Counted from the stretch's first letter, positions 25,622-35,314 are shown. The stretch: 39,468 nt of DNA from Pedobacter agri PB92 (GCF_000258495.1 NZ_AJLG01000020.1:1-39468); one strand, 5' to 3'. The notes: a model not told the origin generated them from the sequence alone. A program made the numbers and translations.

Positions 25622-25639
25622 AAAACGATTTAAAATCAA

Positions 25640-25945
25640 TTAAACTTTGATTTCAACTTCAACACCACTAGGTAATTCAAGTTTCATTAAAGCATCAACT
25701 GTTTTAGAGTTAGAGCTATAAATATCCAACAAACGTTTGTAAGCGCATAATTGGAACTGCTCTCTAGCTTTTTTGTTTACGTGTGGAGAACGCAATACAG
25801 TAAAGATTTTTTTCTCTGTAGGAAGTGGAATCGGTCCACTTACAACTGCACCCGTAGGCTTAACAGTTTTTACGATTTTCTCAGCAGATTTATCTACTAA
25901 GTTGTAATCGTAAGATTTTAATTTAATTCTGATTCTTTGGCTCAT
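25640..25945 (-). CDS. rpsJ: 30S ribosomal protein S10
   Basis: This 101-residue S10 is a 30S head protein that also acts as NusE in antitermination. It has [20 protein letters not shown], then [20 protein letters not shown] and the end [11 protein letters not shown]. It is the last gene of the str operon here and is followed by a terminator. Elsewhere S10 normally heads the rplC-led operon, so its placement 11.6 kb from rplC is notable. A 138-base spacer containing a word palindrome precedes it. Confidence 0.98.
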   Translation of the reverse strand: MSQRIRIKLKSYDYNLVDKSAEKIVKTVKPTGAVVSGPIPLPTEKKIFTVLRSPHVNKKAREQFQLCAYKRLLDIYSSNSKTVDALMKLELPSGVEVEIKV

Positions 25946-26008
25946 CTTATTTTTAATTATGATTTCCTGTTAGAGCTATTAACAACAGAAATCGGATTTA
26001 TCATTTTT

Positions 26009-26067
26009 AGTATCAAGACAAAAGTATCGAGTATCAAGACTGAAAACCTGTCTTGATACTTGATACT
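26009..26067. repeat. Word-repeat inverted spacer between fusA and rpsJ
   Basis: The 11-base word AGTATCAAGAC occurs directly at 26009-26019 and 26030-26040, and inverted as GTCTTGATACT at 26050-26060, followed by a partial copy TGATACT (26061-26067). The copies match exactly, so this is among the clearest of the spacers of this kind. It can fold into alternative hairpins, each left copy competing for the right arm. Confidence 0.8.
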
Positions 26068-26083
26068 AAGTACTTGCGACTAA

Positions 26084-28198
26084 TTAGTCTTCAGACTTAA
26101 TTCTACCTTTAGATTTAGCAATTACTTCATCTTGTACGTTCTTAGGTGCTGCTTCATAGTGGTCAAATTCCATCGTTGAAGTTGCACGACCTGAAGTGAT
26201 TGTACGTAACTGCGTTACATAACCAAACATTTCAGAAAGAGGCACAGTTGCTTTAATTACCTGAGATCCGTTACGGGTATCCATACCTAATAACTGACCA
26301 CGACGACGGTTCATATCACCGATCACATCACCCATGTTTTCTTCAGGGGTTAAGATCTCGATTTTCATGATTGGCTCCATCAAAGTTGGCTTACATTTAG
26401 GTAAAGCCTCACGATATGCCATACGGGCAGCAAGCTCGAATGATAAAGCATCTGAATCGACTGCGTGGAATGAACCATCAATCAAACGTACTTTCATATC
26501 AGGAAGCGGATAACCTGCTAACACACCGTTAGCCATTGCCGATGCAAAACCTTTCTCTACTGAAGGGATAAATTCACGTGGAATTGAACCACCTGTAATT
26601 TCGTTTACGAATTGTAAACCACCTTTTTCGAAATCAGAATCGATTGGCGAAATTACAACCTGGATATCCGCGAATTTACCACGACCACCTGATTGTTTTT
26701 TGTATGTTTCGCGGTGTTGCGTAGAACCGAAGATTGCCTCTTTGTAAGCTACTTGTGGCGCACCTTGGTTAACTTCTACTTTAAACTCACGTTTTAAACG
26801 ATCGATCAAGATATCTAAGTGAAGCTCACCCATACCTGAGATAACAGTTTGACCAGTTTCCTGATCTGTTTGTACTCTGAATGTAGGATCTTCTTCAGCT
26901 AATTTAGATAAGCCCATACCTAATTTATCAACGTCAGCCTGAGTTTTAGGCTCAATAGCTAAACCGATAACTGGCTCAGGGAATACCATCGATTCAAGAA
27001 CGATTGGATTTTTCTCATCACAAAGTGTATCACCAGTTTTGATATCTTTAAAGCCTACTACCGCAGCAATATCACCAGCACCTACGTTAGGAATTGGGTT
27101 TTGCTTGTTAGCATGCATTTGGAAGATACGAGAAATACGCTCTTTGTTGTTCGAACGAGTATTGTAAACGTATGAACCAGCTTCTAAGTTACCTGAATAA
27201 ACACGGATGAAACATAAACGACCTACGAATGGGTCAGTTGCAATTTTAAATGCTAATGCTGCAAATGGTTCGCTTTCTGATGGTTTTAATAAAACTTCCT
27301 GATCTGTATTTGGGTTAGTACCAACAACACCTTCAGAATCTAAAGGAGAAGGTAATAATTCCATTACATAATCAAGCATGGTTTGTACACCTTTGTTTTT
27401 GAAAGATGAACCACAAACCATAGGAACAATTTTAGCATCTAGTACCGCAGCACGTAAAGCGTCTAAAATTTCACGCTCAGTGATTGAGTTTGGATCATCG
27501 AAGAATTTCTCCATCAATGTCTCATCATAATCAGCTACTGATTCTAATAATTTCTCTCTCCACTCCGCAACTTCGTCTAACATATCATCAGGAATTGGCA
27601 CTTCAGTAAAGGTCATACCTTTATCATGCTCATTCCAAACAATACCACGGTTGTTGATTAAATCAACCACACCTTTAAAGTTATCTTCAGAACCGATAGG
27701 TAACTGCAATGGAACTGCGTTAGAACCTAACATATCTTTAACCTGCTTAACAACTTTCAAGAAGTCAGCTCCAGAACGGTCCATTTTATTAACGAAACCG
27801 ATACGGGCAACATTATAGTTGTTAGCCAAACGCCAGTTAGTTTCTGATTGAGGCTCTACACCATCAACAGCAGAAAATAAAAACACTAAACCATCTAATA
27901 CACGTAACGAACGGTTTACCTCAACGGTAAAATCTACGTGTCCTGGTGTATCGATAATGTTAATGTGATAATTCTGGTTTCTATACTTCCAACCAACAGT
28001 TGTAGCAGCAGAAGTAATGGTAATACCACGCTCTTGCTCTTGTGCCATCCAGTCCATTGTTGCAGCACCTTCGTGCACCTCACCAATTTTGTGACTCACA
28101 CCAGCATAATAAAGGATACGCTCAGTTGTTGTAGTTTTACCTGCATCAATGTGAGCTGCGATTCCGATATTTCTTGTAAATTTTAAATCTCTTGCCAT
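26084..28198 (-). CDS. fusA: Elongation factor G
   Basis: This 704-residue GTPase drives translocation. G1 is [13 protein letters not shown] (15-27), G3 has DTPGHVDF and G4 NKMDRSGAD; domains II to V follow, including the domain IV stretch near [16 protein letters not shown] and the C-terminal [16 protein letters not shown]. Length is standard. It follows rpsG in the str operon and is followed by rpsJ; no tuf gene is in this cluster. The spacers on both sides contain word palindromes. Confidence 0.99.
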   Translation of the reverse strand: MARDLKFTRNIGIAAHIDAGKTTTTERILYYAGVSHKIGEVHEGAATMDWMAQEQERGITITSAATTVGWKYRNQNYHINIIDTPGHVDFTVEVNRSLRVLDGLVFLFSAVDGVEPQSETNWRLANNYNVARIGFVNKMDRSGADFLKVVKQVKDMLGSNAVPLQLPIGSEDNFKGVVDLINNRGIVWNEHDKGMTFTEVPIPDDMLDEVAEWREKLLESVADYDETLMEKFFDDPNSITEREILDALRAAVLDAKIVPMVCGSSFKNKGVQTMLDYVMELLPSPLDSEGVVGTNPNTDQEVLLKPSESEPFAALAFKIATDPFVGRLCFIRVYSGNLEAGSYVYNTRSNNKERISRIFQMHANKQNPIPNVGAGDIAAVVGFKDIKTGDTLCDEKNPIVLESMVFPEPVIGLAIEPKTQADVDKLGMGLSKLAEEDPTFRVQTDQETGQTVISGMGELHLDILIDRLKREFKVEVNQGAPQVAYKEAIFGSTQHRETYKKQSGGRGKFADIQVVISPIDSDFEKGGLQFVNEITGGSIPREFIPSVEKGFASAMANGVLAGYPLPDMKVRLIDGSFHAVDSDALSFELAARMAYREALPKCKPTLMEPIMKIEILTPEENMGDVIGDMNRRRGQLLGMDTRNGSQVIKATVPLSEMFGYVTQLRTITSGRATSTMEFDHYEAAPKNVQDEVIAKSKGRIKSED

Positions 28199-28212
28199 TG
28201 TTTATAATTAGC

Positions 28213-28278
28213 GAATGATTGAATTAGAGAATAGGAGAATGATATAAAACCACTCGCTCATTCAAAATCCAATCATTC
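28213..28278. repeat. Word-repeat inverted spacer between rpsG and fusA
   Basis: GAATGATTGAATT (28213-28225) pairs with AATCCAATCATTC (28266-28278) at 12 of 13 positions, with GAATGA and GAATAG-like variants between and a further CAATCAT just outside. The words resemble those in the secY-map spacer (GAATGAGT), although arrangement and length differ. No coding content. Confidence 0.75.
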
Positions 28279-28292
28279 AATCATTTTAATAT

Positions 28293-28760
28293 TTAGAATC
28301 TGAAGTGAGAGAACGCTTTGTTAGCCTCAGCCATTTTGTGCGTATCTTCTTTCTTCTTAACAGCAGCACCTTCACCTTTAGCAGCAGCTACCATTTCACC
28401 AGCTAATTTCTCTTTCATGGTTTTTTCACCACGTTTGCGAGCGTATAAAATTAACCATTTCATACCAAGAGCTGTTTTACGTTCTGGTCTAACCTCAGTT
28501 GGAACCTGGAAGTTAGCACCACCAACACGACGAGATTTAACCTCTACAGCTGGCATAATGTTAGTTAAAGCACGTTTGAAAATTTCTAAACCGTTTTCAC
28601 CTGCTTTTTTCTCAGCAATTTCAACAGCATCATAGAAAATAGAGTAAGCGATAGATTTTTTTCCATCGTACATCATATTGTTCACAAAACGAGTTACCTG
28701 AACATCATTAAATTTTGGATCAGGAAGAATAATTCTCTTTTTTGGTTTTGACTTTCTCAT
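28293..28760 (-). CDS. rpsG: 30S ribosomal protein S7
   Basis: This 155-residue S7 nucleates assembly of the 30S head. It starts [20 protein letters not shown] and has [20 protein letters not shown], the beta-arm [20 protein letters not shown], and the C-terminal [15 protein letters not shown]. In Escherichia coli S7 represses the str operon by binding between rpsL and rpsG; here that gap is only 17 bases, too short for the known structure. Confidence 0.98.
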   Translation of the reverse strand: MRKSKPKKRIILPDPKFNDVQVTRFVNNMMYDGKKSIAYSIFYDAVEIAEKKAGENGLEIFKRALTNIMPAVEVKSRRVGGANFQVPTEVRPERKTALGMKWLILYARKRGEKTMKEKLAGEMVAAAKGEGAAVKKKEDTHKMAEANKAFSHFRF

Positions 28761-28777
28761 TTCTTATTTCCTCCCGA

Positions 28778-29191
28778 TTATTTTTTCTTTCCTTTAGCAG
28801 GTGCAGCAGCAGCTTGACCTGGTTTAGGACGTTTAGTACCATATTTCGAACGACGTTGGTTACGACCAGCAACGCCTGATGTATCTAATGCACCACGGAT
28901 AATGTGGTAACGTACACCTGGTAAATCTTTAACACGACCACCACGAATCAAAACGATTGAGTGCTCTTGTAAGTTGTGACCTTCTCCAGGAATGTAAGCA
29001 TTCACCTCTTTACCGTTCGTTAAACGAACGCGGGCTACTTTACGCATTGCTGAGTTTGGTTTTTTAGGGGTAGTGGTGTACACACGTGTACATACACCTC
29101 TTCGCTGTGGACAGCTGTCCAACGCTGGAGACTTACTCTTGAACTCCAGTGCTACTCTACCTTTTCTAACTAATTGTTGAATAGTTGGCAT
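28778..29191 (-). CDS. rpsL: 30S ribosomal protein S12
   Basis: This 137-residue S12 acts at the decoding centre. The streptomycin-determining lysines K43 (in [13 protein letters not shown]) and K88 (in GGRVKDLPG) are both wild-type, so ordinary S12-mediated resistance is not expected. The C-terminal tail is rich in Lys, Ala and Pro and slightly longer than in Escherichia coli. It is the first gene of the str operon, with a clear promoter 75-104 bases upstream. Confidence 0.98.
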   Translation of the reverse strand: MPTIQQLVRKGRVALEFKSKSPALDSCPQRRGVCTRVYTTTPKKPNSAMRKVARVRLTNGKEVNAYIPGEGHNLQEHSIVLIRGGRVKDLPGVRYHIIRGALDTSGVAGRNQRRSKYGTKRPKPGQAAAAPAKGKKK

Positions 29192-29264
29192 TGTGCTTTT
29201 TATGTTTTTATTAAAAATTTACCGCTCCCCCGGCATCCTCGCAGATAGCCCATAAAACGGACTG

Positions 29265-29295
29265 CAAAAGTAGAACAATTCTTTTTATAAATCAA
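29265..29295 (-). promoter_or_regulatory. Promoter of the str operon
   Basis: On the minus strand TTG (29293-29295) is followed after 20 bases by TACTTTTG (29265-29272), a full Bacteroidota-type promoter. The predicted leader is about 65 bases and A-rich near the rpsL start. Confidence 0.75.
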
Positions 29296-29635
29296 GGGGT
29301 TAGGAGAAAAAATTTTATGGTTAAGAAGATAACATTTAAGTTGAAGGATAGGGAGTTGCGGATTTTAGATAATCCAGAATTTACCTTCATCATCCTGAAC
29401 ATGTTTCAGTGATGTAAGAGCGTTGATTGTTTTTCTAAAAAAAACTCAATGGTACATTTTCTACGCTAGTACTACGATTTTGTGCTTCGACAAGCTTAGC
29501 ATGACAAACACCTCCGCTTAGGTCGGGTCTAGGTGGCAGCGAAAACATTGGTTGTTGGTATTTGTCAAGTTAGGACAAAGATCAGCATGTTGAATTTGTT
29601 CAAGATCTAGCCAAAGCTTTTTGTTATAAATTATC
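29296..29635. repeat. Gene-free spacer with decayed phrase repeats
   Basis: No gene is seen between the str promoter and the lipoprotein gene. Near 29483-29508 the plus strand reads TGCTTCGACAAGCTTAGCAT then GACAAA, close to the dispersed element with CTGTCATGCTGA at 37707. A degenerate second arm, AGCATGTTGAATTTGTTCAA, lies near 29585-29604. The unit appears to be an old REP-like palindrome. Confidence 0.45.
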
Positions 29636-29655
29636 GGTTGGTGTTTCCACCAACC
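29636..29655 (-). terminator. Hairpin after the lipoprotein gene
   Basis: GGTTGGTG pairs perfectly with CACCAACC; in the transcribed minus orientation the loop is GAAA, a very stable tetraloop. Only a weak T-run follows, so this may protect the mRNA end as much as stop transcription. Confidence 0.6.
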
Positions 29656-29666
29656 AAATAATTAAA

Positions 29667-30125
29667 TTAATTACAATCCTTAAAGCTATCTTTAAGAACC
29701 TTTAATTTGGCAACTGCTCCTGCCAATTCTTTCGGTGCTTTACCATATTCATAGGTTATTTTATACTGTTTTCCGTCTGCCGTTACCGAAACCCATTCCG
29801 CTCCGCCGTCAGCACAATCCGGGCAACCAATCCTTTCAGGTAAATTAGAAAGCTGGTTTGCTACTAATAAATTTTTGATTTCATTAATTTCAGTAGCAGA
29901 AATGCTTTTAGAACATATTTTCGTATCTGGCGTGGACCCGTTTTTAGTTTTTGAAAAAGTAAGCTTCGAATCGCTGATTACGATACTTTGAGCACAATAG
30001 CCTGTGCACATTCCAAAAGATGTACCATAGCTGATGCTATTTAACTTATTAATCTTTCCCTTTTTACAATTTGAAAAAAGAAAAAGGCAAAAAGCAGCAA
30101 AAATGAATAGAATATGTTTTTTCAT
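29667..30125 (-). CDS. Cysteine-rich lipoprotein of unknown function
   Basis: This 152-residue protein has a lipoprotein signal (MKKHILFIFAAFCLFLFSNC, Cys20 as the lipid site). The mature part has conserved-looking cysteine pairs, MCTGYC, ICSKS, GCPDC, and a final Cys two residues from the end, so disulphides or a metal are possible. The segment SYGTSFGMCTGYCAQSI reminds me of a small Bacteroidota-only lipoprotein family. It is probably held in the outer or inner membrane facing the periplasm. A TATCTTTA box 25-35 bases upstream is one base off consensus. It lies alone, followed by a hairpin. Confidence 0.75.
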   Translation of the reverse strand: MKKHILFIFAAFCLFLFSNCKKGKINKLNSISYGTSFGMCTGYCAQSIVISDSKLTFSKTKNGSTPDTKICSKSISATEINEIKNLLVANQLSNLPERIGCPDCADGGAEWVSVTADGKQYKITYEYGKAPKELAGAVAKLKVLKDSFKDCN

Positions 30126-30167
30126 ATGAGCGTGAATTTTTAATTAAAGATAGAATTTATTAAAGAA

Positions 30168-30212
30168 TAAAAAATGCCCGAAGACTTGATAATGTTCGTG
30201 AGCATTTTTTTT
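30168..30212 (-). terminator. Terminator of the outer-membrane protein gene
   Basis: AAAAATGC with CGAA on the left pairs with TTCG...GCATTTTT on the right, with a short bulge. In the minus direction the stem ends in a T-run, just after the stop at 30217. Confidence 0.6.
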
Positions 30213-30216
30213 GCAC

Positions 30217-33030
30217 CTAATTAACAGTACTTCTTGGATTACTTCTTTCGCTCTTGGCGCCAACTTTAGTAATTTTATAATTTAAAGAAACATAGAAATA
30301 CCTTGTGATTGTATTAAATCGGATATCCTCTATCCTACTGCCATTTACCGTTCGATCAATATTAGTATTCTGATTCAAAATATCAAATCCTTTCAAAGCC
30401 AAAGTAATTCTTCTTTGCATAAAATATTGCTCCAGGCCTGCATTCAACAAAAAAACATTGTTGTTAAATCCATCGGCCCTGCCTGCTGCTCCATTATGAT
30501 TTAACTCTGCATTAATCCTGGTGTTTTTAATAAACTCGTAACTTAGACTTGCACTATTAAAAAAATTAAAGTATTTATTATCAAGCGCACCTGGTTGCGA
30601 GTTATTTACTTTACTATATTGTACACCAAGATAAATTCCAGCATTTAATTTATCATCGATATCATAACTTAAGTTCGTATTTGGGCCAAAATTGTATCTG
30701 TTTGTGGTATTTTTTTCACTATTAATGAAAGAGGTATTATGCGACATTGATATGTTAAGACCATAGCCAATACGCATTCCTTTTAATTTTGTCGGTTGCC
30801 CAAAAAATGTTCCCGCATTGATATAATAGTTCCCATCAACATTCACAGGTTTTACAAATTGTACACCATCAATATAATTGATGTTATTCCCAACATCATC
30901 CAAAGCATAGTTAACCAAAAAGTAACCGTTCCAGTATTTGTTATTGTCGGCACTGAAAGTATTAAAGTTAACTGACATGCGATGGCTTTTTCTCGCTTCT
31001 AAATCAGGATTGCCTTCCCGTTGGTAAAGTGGGTTGCTGTTATTTTGAACTGGCTGCAAATCATTTACCGATGGCAGATTCACATTTGCATTATAGTTAA
31101 TCTGTAGCGTATGTTTGTTTTTATTTCTGAAGCTAATATTTAAGCGAGGCAAAATGTTGTAATATTTTTTATCGATATTATTGGTATTGATTCCCGCACT
31201 GCTGAATGTAGAAGCATCTAAGCCTGTTTCCTGAAAACCTAACCCAAAATTATAGGTCCATTCGGTGCGGTTATATACAAGTCCGAGTCTGGCGGTTTGT
31301 GTCCAGGTATGGTTCTCAAGCGTATTTGAAAAATCAGGAACTACTGTATCATAAGTATTGTTTAAAGGATTATAGCTCAAGGTTAATTGCTCAGCTGCTA
31401 CTTTACCCTCATTCCGGATGTAAGCGATGTTGCTGTTTAGCTTTTTATCAATAATAGGACGAATGTAATTCACCGCGATACTGTAATTTTGTGATTTATT
31501 CTGCTGTTCTGCCTGTTGATTTAAATCCGTAATATCGACAATACCTCCACTATAGTTATTAATCAACGATTGATTTAACCAATTGGAATTAAATGTATTT
31601 TGAGTTCCGTTTAAACCAATAATGATTGAGCCTTTTTTTAAACGGCGTGTTGCAGAAAGTTCTCCAAAAAATGAAGGGGTGGAATTCCGCTGATCCAACA
31701 ACTGATTACCATCATTAATTTTTCCTGTCAGATCAAAAGCTGTATTAAAATTCCGGTTATTGATATTAGTTGTATAGTTCAGAATAGCGTTCGATCGGAA
31801 AGTAAGATCCGTTAATGAATCTGGGTGATATTCAACCTTGAAATTAAAACGGTGTGCCTGATTATCAGAATTTCGATTCGATATTTCATCGGTTCTCAGC
31901 ACATCATCCTGATTGATATCCTGCACATTTGAAAACCGGTTACCCAAACCCTTGCTAAAATAAGTAAAATAGCTGCTGCTCAACGTCAGTTTATCTTTTG
32001 CTCCCCAGCTATTGCTAAAGTTCAACCCGCCACTATTAGTGGTCACCTCTCCCATGGCACTGTTATCGAAAACGCCAGAACCACCAATGGTTGTACGGCC
32101 ATTATTTACATTAATGGAGAAACCGCCACCACCCGGTGGGGCAAAAAGATTCCCGATATTCCCACCGGTAAAGCTATTTAAATCTTCATATTGAAAACTG
32201 GCGTTACTTACGTTATTGCTCATACCCAAAACTGCAAACTGCATCTTTTTAGTAAAATGATTGGCACTCAAATAACCACTATAGCGATCAGTAGTTCCTC
32301 CCGATAAATTGGCATTACCAAACCAACCATTTTTCTTATCTTCTTTAATGGTTAGGTTGAGCACCTTTTCCCGTTGTCCATCATCAATGCCCGTTGCTTT
32401 AGCTTCTAAAGTTTTACTATCAATTAACTGCACTTTGGCGATCACCTCGGCAGGAAGATTTTTGGTAGCTGTTTTCGGGTCTGTGCCAAAGAAATCTTTT
32501 CCATCTACAGTTAAGCGGGTTACCTTTTGCCCCTGAACCATAATACTGCCATCTTTATCAATGGTTACACCAGGTAGTTTCTTTAATAAATCTTCAACTG
32601 CAGCATTGGGTTGTGTCTTATAGGCGTCGGCATTAAATTCTACTGTATCTTTTTTAATTGTTGCAGATGCATATCGACCGGCTACAGAAACATCCTTTAG
32701 TGCAATGGCATCTTCTTTCATTTTTATGGTTCCTAAATCAATGCTTTTTCCTTTAATACTGATCATTTTAGAAACTGAATTATATCCCATTGCCGATATT
32801 CTGATGGCATAATCGCCGTTTGTTAACCCGGTGAAAAAGAATAGTCCGGTTTTATCGCTTACTACCCCAATCTTTTTAGTTGTATCAGCTTTGTTCATTA
32901 AAATAACGCCAACGTATTCTATGGGTTGGTTTGTTTTTTCTTCGATGATTTTACCGCTGAGCTTAACACTCTCTTGTGCGAAGACTTTCGTAGATAAAAC
33001 ACACAGCAATATCAATAAATAGGTTTTCAT
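30217..33030 (-). CDS. TonB-receptor-like outer-membrane beta-barrel protein
   Basis: This 937-residue protein has a signal peptide (1-18, ending FAQ), a carboxypeptidase-regulatory-like domain (about 22-105, VKLSGKIIEEKTNQPIEYVG), a plug-like domain (about 120-215, AAVEDLLKKLPGVTIDKDG, TRLTVDGKDFFGTDPKTAT) and a long barrel of the OMP_b-brl_3 type. No TonB box or SusD partner is visible, so the substrate is unknown; it may take up or export something else. The mRNA leader is rich in CAAA repeats (about 33045-33060), which would keep the start open. It lies alone between terminators. Confidence 0.88.
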   Translation of the reverse strand: MKTYLLILLCVLSTKVFAQESVKLSGKIIEEKTNQPIEYVGVILMNKADTTKKIGVVSDKTGLFFFTGLTNGDYAIRISAMGYNSVSKMISIKGKSIDLGTIKMKEDAIALKDVSVAGRYASATIKKDTVEFNADAYKTQPNAAVEDLLKKLPGVTIDKDGSIMVQGQKVTRLTVDGKDFFGTDPKTATKNLPAEVIAKVQLIDSKTLEAKATGIDDGQREKVLNLTIKEDKKNGWFGNANLSGGTTDRYSGYLSANHFTKKMQFAVLGMSNNVSNASFQYEDLNSFTGGNIGNLFAPPGGGGFSINVNNGRTTIGGSGVFDNSAMGEVTTNSGGLNFSNSWGAKDKLTLSSSYFTYFSKGLGNRFSNVQDINQDDVLRTDEISNRNSDNQAHRFNFKVEYHPDSLTDLTFRSNAILNYTTNINNRNFNTAFDLTGKINDGNQLLDQRNSTPSFFGELSATRRLKKGSIIIGLNGTQNTFNSNWLNQSLINNYSGGIVDITDLNQQAEQQNKSQNYSIAVNYIRPIIDKKLNSNIAYIRNEGKVAAEQLTLSYNPLNNTYDTVVPDFSNTLENHTWTQTARLGLVYNRTEWTYNFGLGFQETGLDASTFSSAGINTNNIDKKYYNILPRLNISFRNKNKHTLQINYNANVNLPSVNDLQPVQNNSNPLYQREGNPDLEARKSHRMSVNFNTFSADNNKYWNGYFLVNYALDDVGNNINYIDGVQFVKPVNVDGNYYINAGTFFGQPTKLKGMRIGYGLNISMSHNTSFINSEKNTTNRYNFGPNTNLSYDIDDKLNAGIYLGVQYSKVNNSQPGALDNKYFNFFNSASLSYEFIKNTRINAELNHNGAAGRADGFNNNVFLLNAGLEQYFMQRRITLALKGFDILNQNTNIDRTVNGSRIEDIRFNTITRYFYVSLNYKITKVGAKSERSNPRSTVN

Positions 33031-33147
33031 ATCTGAAATTTATTTTTGTTTGTTTGTTTGGTATTGAGTTTTTTCCCTCAACTCAGATATAAGACACCAT
33101 AAAAAGTAAAATGTGACAGCACGTGACTACTTTTTTTAAATAAAAAA

Positions 33148-33169
33148 GCCTCTCAATATTTTGAAAGGC
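33148..33169 (-). terminator. Terminator of the DUF6370 gene
   Basis: GCCTCTCAA with TTGAAAGGC (one wobble) encloses TATT; the A-run on the left gives a T-run in the minus direction, 24 bases after the stop at 33193. Confidence 0.75.
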
Positions 33170-33192
33170 TCAATTTGCTATAATATTATTAT

Positions 33193-33528
33193 TTATTTAC
33201 TTAGCAACCTGATATTGCTGGCTTTAAATCGGTTGTTGACAATTTTACCTGAAACCTCTGCTTTATTTACTGCATTGCAGAAGCCATGTTTTCCATGTGC
33301 ATCGCCAAAATCATCAATATTCTTTCCGTCAACGAAATAAGATTTGCCATCTATTCTGATAGCCAGATCACAACTTTTGCCTTTCATTTTAAACTGACAT
33401 TCGCCGCAGGCGATATCAACAATCTGTTTAGTAATTTCCCGATCCGCACTTGATTTTTTAGATGCAGTTTGTGCTTTGCCCGTGAATGCAAAAGCTGAAA
33501 AAAGTAAGATAATGGCGAGGGTTTTCAT
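33193..33528 (-). CDS. DUF6370-like small secreted protein
   Basis: This 111-residue protein has a signal peptide (MKTLAIILLFSAFAFTGKAQ) and a compact domain with IACGECQFKMKGKSCDLAIR, GKSYFVDGKNIDDFGDAHGK, HGFCNAVNKAEVSG and RFKASNIRLL. The three-cysteine ACGEC-x-C set and the D-x-HGKHGFC stretch look suitable for metal or redox chemistry, but no function is known. I chose 33528: a TACATTTG box lies 14 bases upstream, inside what a start at 33627 would code. It is exported, probably periplasmic. Confidence 0.75.
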   Translation of the reverse strand: MKTLAIILLFSAFAFTGKAQTASKKSSADREITKQIVDIACGECQFKMKGKSCDLAIRIDGKSYFVDGKNIDDFGDAHGKHGFCNAVNKAEVSGKIVNNRFKASNIRLLSK

Positions 33529-33542
33529 TGTATTATTTTTTT

Positions 33543-33576
33543 CAAATGTAGGTTTTGAGGCGCAAAAGAACTTCAA
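33543..33576 (-). promoter_or_regulatory. Promoter of the DUF6370 gene
   Basis: The minus strand has TACATTTG at 33543-33550 and TTG at 33574-33576, 23 bases apart (upper end of the accepted range). The start codon at 33528 lies 14 bases downstream of the box. Confidence 0.5.
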
Positions 33577-33613
33577 TCCTTTGTAAAATAAACCTGATGG
33601 AAACGAACACGGA

Positions 33614-33836
33614 TCCCGATATTTCATCGGGAGGAGTAAAGTGTACAGCAGGGCTGAAATTGCCGGAGAATTACTAAGCCAACGTTTTCAAAAGATTTCT
33701 TTTTTTGCCACGGAAACACGGAAGTTCAAATTTTTCAACCGGCTCAAGATAACAAGCAAAATAAAAAAGGGACATGCAATTTGCACATCCCTTTAAGCAA
33801 CTCAAGAATGAGATTGCTTCGTTCCTCGCAATGACG
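33614..33836. repeat. Composite spacer of dispersed phrase repeats
   Basis: This gene-free spacer holds three phrases: a perfect hairpin TCCCGAT-ATTTC-ATCGGGA (33614-33632); TTTGCCACGGAAACACGGAA, ending near 33722; and AGATTGCTTCGTTCCTCGCA then ATGACG (33811-33836), nine bases from the ahcY stop. From memory, all three are common intergenic words in this phylum. No gene is seen between them. Confidence 0.55.
33766..33794 (-). terminator. Terminator of ahcY
   Basis: AAAGGGA pairs with TCCCTTT around a partly paired CATGCAATTTGCACA; the minus direction ends in a T-run. It lies about 50 bases after the ahcY stop, beyond the AGATTGCTTCG phrase. Confidence 0.65.
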
Positions 33837-33844
33837 AGAAGCGA

Positions 33845-35161
33845 TTAGTAACGGTATTCGTCTGATTTGAACGGACCTTCAACAGGTACACCGATATAAT
33901 CAGCCTGGTGTTGATCTAAAACATCTAACTCTACACCAATTTTTTCCAAGTGTAAACGAGCAACTTTTTCATCTAAATACTTAGGTAAAACGTAAACTTT
34001 GTTTTCGTATTTGTCAGTGTTCGTCCAAAGCTCTAACTGTGCTAAAGTTTGGTTGGTGAATGAGTTACTCATTACAAAACTTGGGTGACCCGTTGCACAA
34101 CCTAAGTTTACCAAACGACCTTCAGCCAATAAAATGATGTCTTTACCTTCGATAGTATATTTATCTACCTGTGGTTTAATCTCAACTTTAGTTGAACCAT
34201 AGTTAGCGTTTAACCAGGCAACGTCGATTTCGTTATCAAAGTGACCAATATTACAAACGATGGCTTTATCTTTCATGGTTAAGAAATGCTCGCCACGAAC
34301 GATATCACGGTTACCAGTTGTAGTTACAATAATATCTGCTTCTTTAACGGCAGTAGCGAATTTTTTAACTTCGTAACCTTCCATTGCAGCTTGTAAAGCA
34401 CAAATTGGATCAATTTCAGTAACGATTACACGTACGCCTTGTGAACTTAAAGATTCTGCTGAACCTTTACCCACATCGCCATAACCGCAAACAACAGCTA
34501 CTTTACCAGCCATCATTACGTCAGTTGCACGACGAATGGCATCAACCAATGATTCACGGCATCCGTATTTGTTATCGAATTTAGATTTAGTTACAGAATC
34601 GTTAACGTTAATTGCAGGCAAGTGCAATGTTCCGTTTTTCATACGCTCGTACAAACGGTGTACACCAGTAGTCGTTTCTTCTGATAAACCTTTAATTGCT
34701 GCAATTAGCTCAGGATATTTATCAAAAACCATATTGGTTAAATCACCACCATCATCCAAAATCATGTTTAATGGTTGTTGCTCCGGACCGAAATGTAAAG
34801 TTTGCTCAATACACCAATCAAATTCTTCTTCGTTTAAGCCTTTCCAAGCGTAAACCTGAATACCAGCAGCAGCAATAGCAGCAGCAGCATGATCCTGTGT
34901 AGAAAAAATATTGCAAGATGACCAGGTAACTTCAGCACCTAAAGCCACTAATGTTTCGATTAAAACAGCCGTTTGGATAGTCATGTGCAGACAACCTGCA
35001 ATACGAGCACCTTTTAACGGTTGAGTTGGACCGAATTCTTTACGTAAACTCATTAAACCTGGCATTTCTGCTTCGGCTAATTCGATTTCTTTACGGCCCC
35101 AATCTGCCAGTGAAATGTCCTTAACTTTGTAAGGGATATAAGTTGTCTCTACTGATGACAT
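33845..35161 (-). CDS. ahcY: S-adenosylhomocysteinase
   Basis: This 438-residue NAD-dependent cytosolic enzyme splits S-adenosylhomocysteine into adenosine and homocysteine in the methyl cycle. NAD binding is by [16 protein letters not shown]; other marks are [40 protein letters not shown] and the C-terminal KSDEYRY. Length is standard for the short bacterial type. It has its own strong promoter and terminator, so it is a single-gene unit. No SAM- or SAH-riboswitch is visible in the leader. Confidence 0.98.
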   Translation of the reverse strand: MSSVETTYIPYKVKDISLADWGRKEIELAEAEMPGLMSLRKEFGPTQPLKGARIAGCLHMTIQTAVLIETLVALGAEVTWSSCNIFSTQDHAAAAIAAAGIQVYAWKGLNEEEFDWCIEQTLHFGPEQQPLNMILDDGGDLTNMVFDKYPELIAAIKGLSEETTTGVHRLYERMKNGTLHLPAINVNDSVTKSKFDNKYGCRESLVDAIRRATDVMMAGKVAVVCGYGDVGKGSAESLSSQGVRVIVTEIDPICALQAAMEGYEVKKFATAVKEADIIVTTTGNRDIVRGEHFLTMKDKAIVCNIGHFDNEIDVAWLNANYGSTKVEIKPQVDKYTIEGKDIILLAEGRLVNLGCATGHPSFVMSNSFTNQTLAQLELWTNTDKYENKVYVLPKYLDEKVARLHLEKIGVELDVLDQHQADYIGVPVEGPFKSDEYRY

Positions 35162-35185
35162 ATTTTATTTGTTTTAAATGTGCTG

Positions 35186-35217
35186 CAAAGTTACGGCATA
35201 GCTTTGTGAAAGCCAAA
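35186..35217 (-). promoter_or_regulatory. Promoter of ahcY
   Basis: The minus strand has TTTG (35214-35217), then 20 bases, then TAACTTTG (35186-35193), a complete Bacteroidota promoter about 25 bases before the start codon. Confidence 0.75.
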
Positions 35218-35314
35218 TATTTAAAAGCGCACACAGGTTTACGGAATGTAAAATAGTGTATATTGATATTAAGATTTTGCAAAGCATATCCTGCATTTCT
35301 TCGGTTAGTTCAGT

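Noticed and set aside
28761..28777. S7-binding site between rpsL and rpsG
   Set aside because: The gap is only 17 bases and shows no stem.
35162..35185. SAM- or SAH-riboswitch before ahcY
   Set aside because: The predicted leader is only about 20 bases, too short for any known one.
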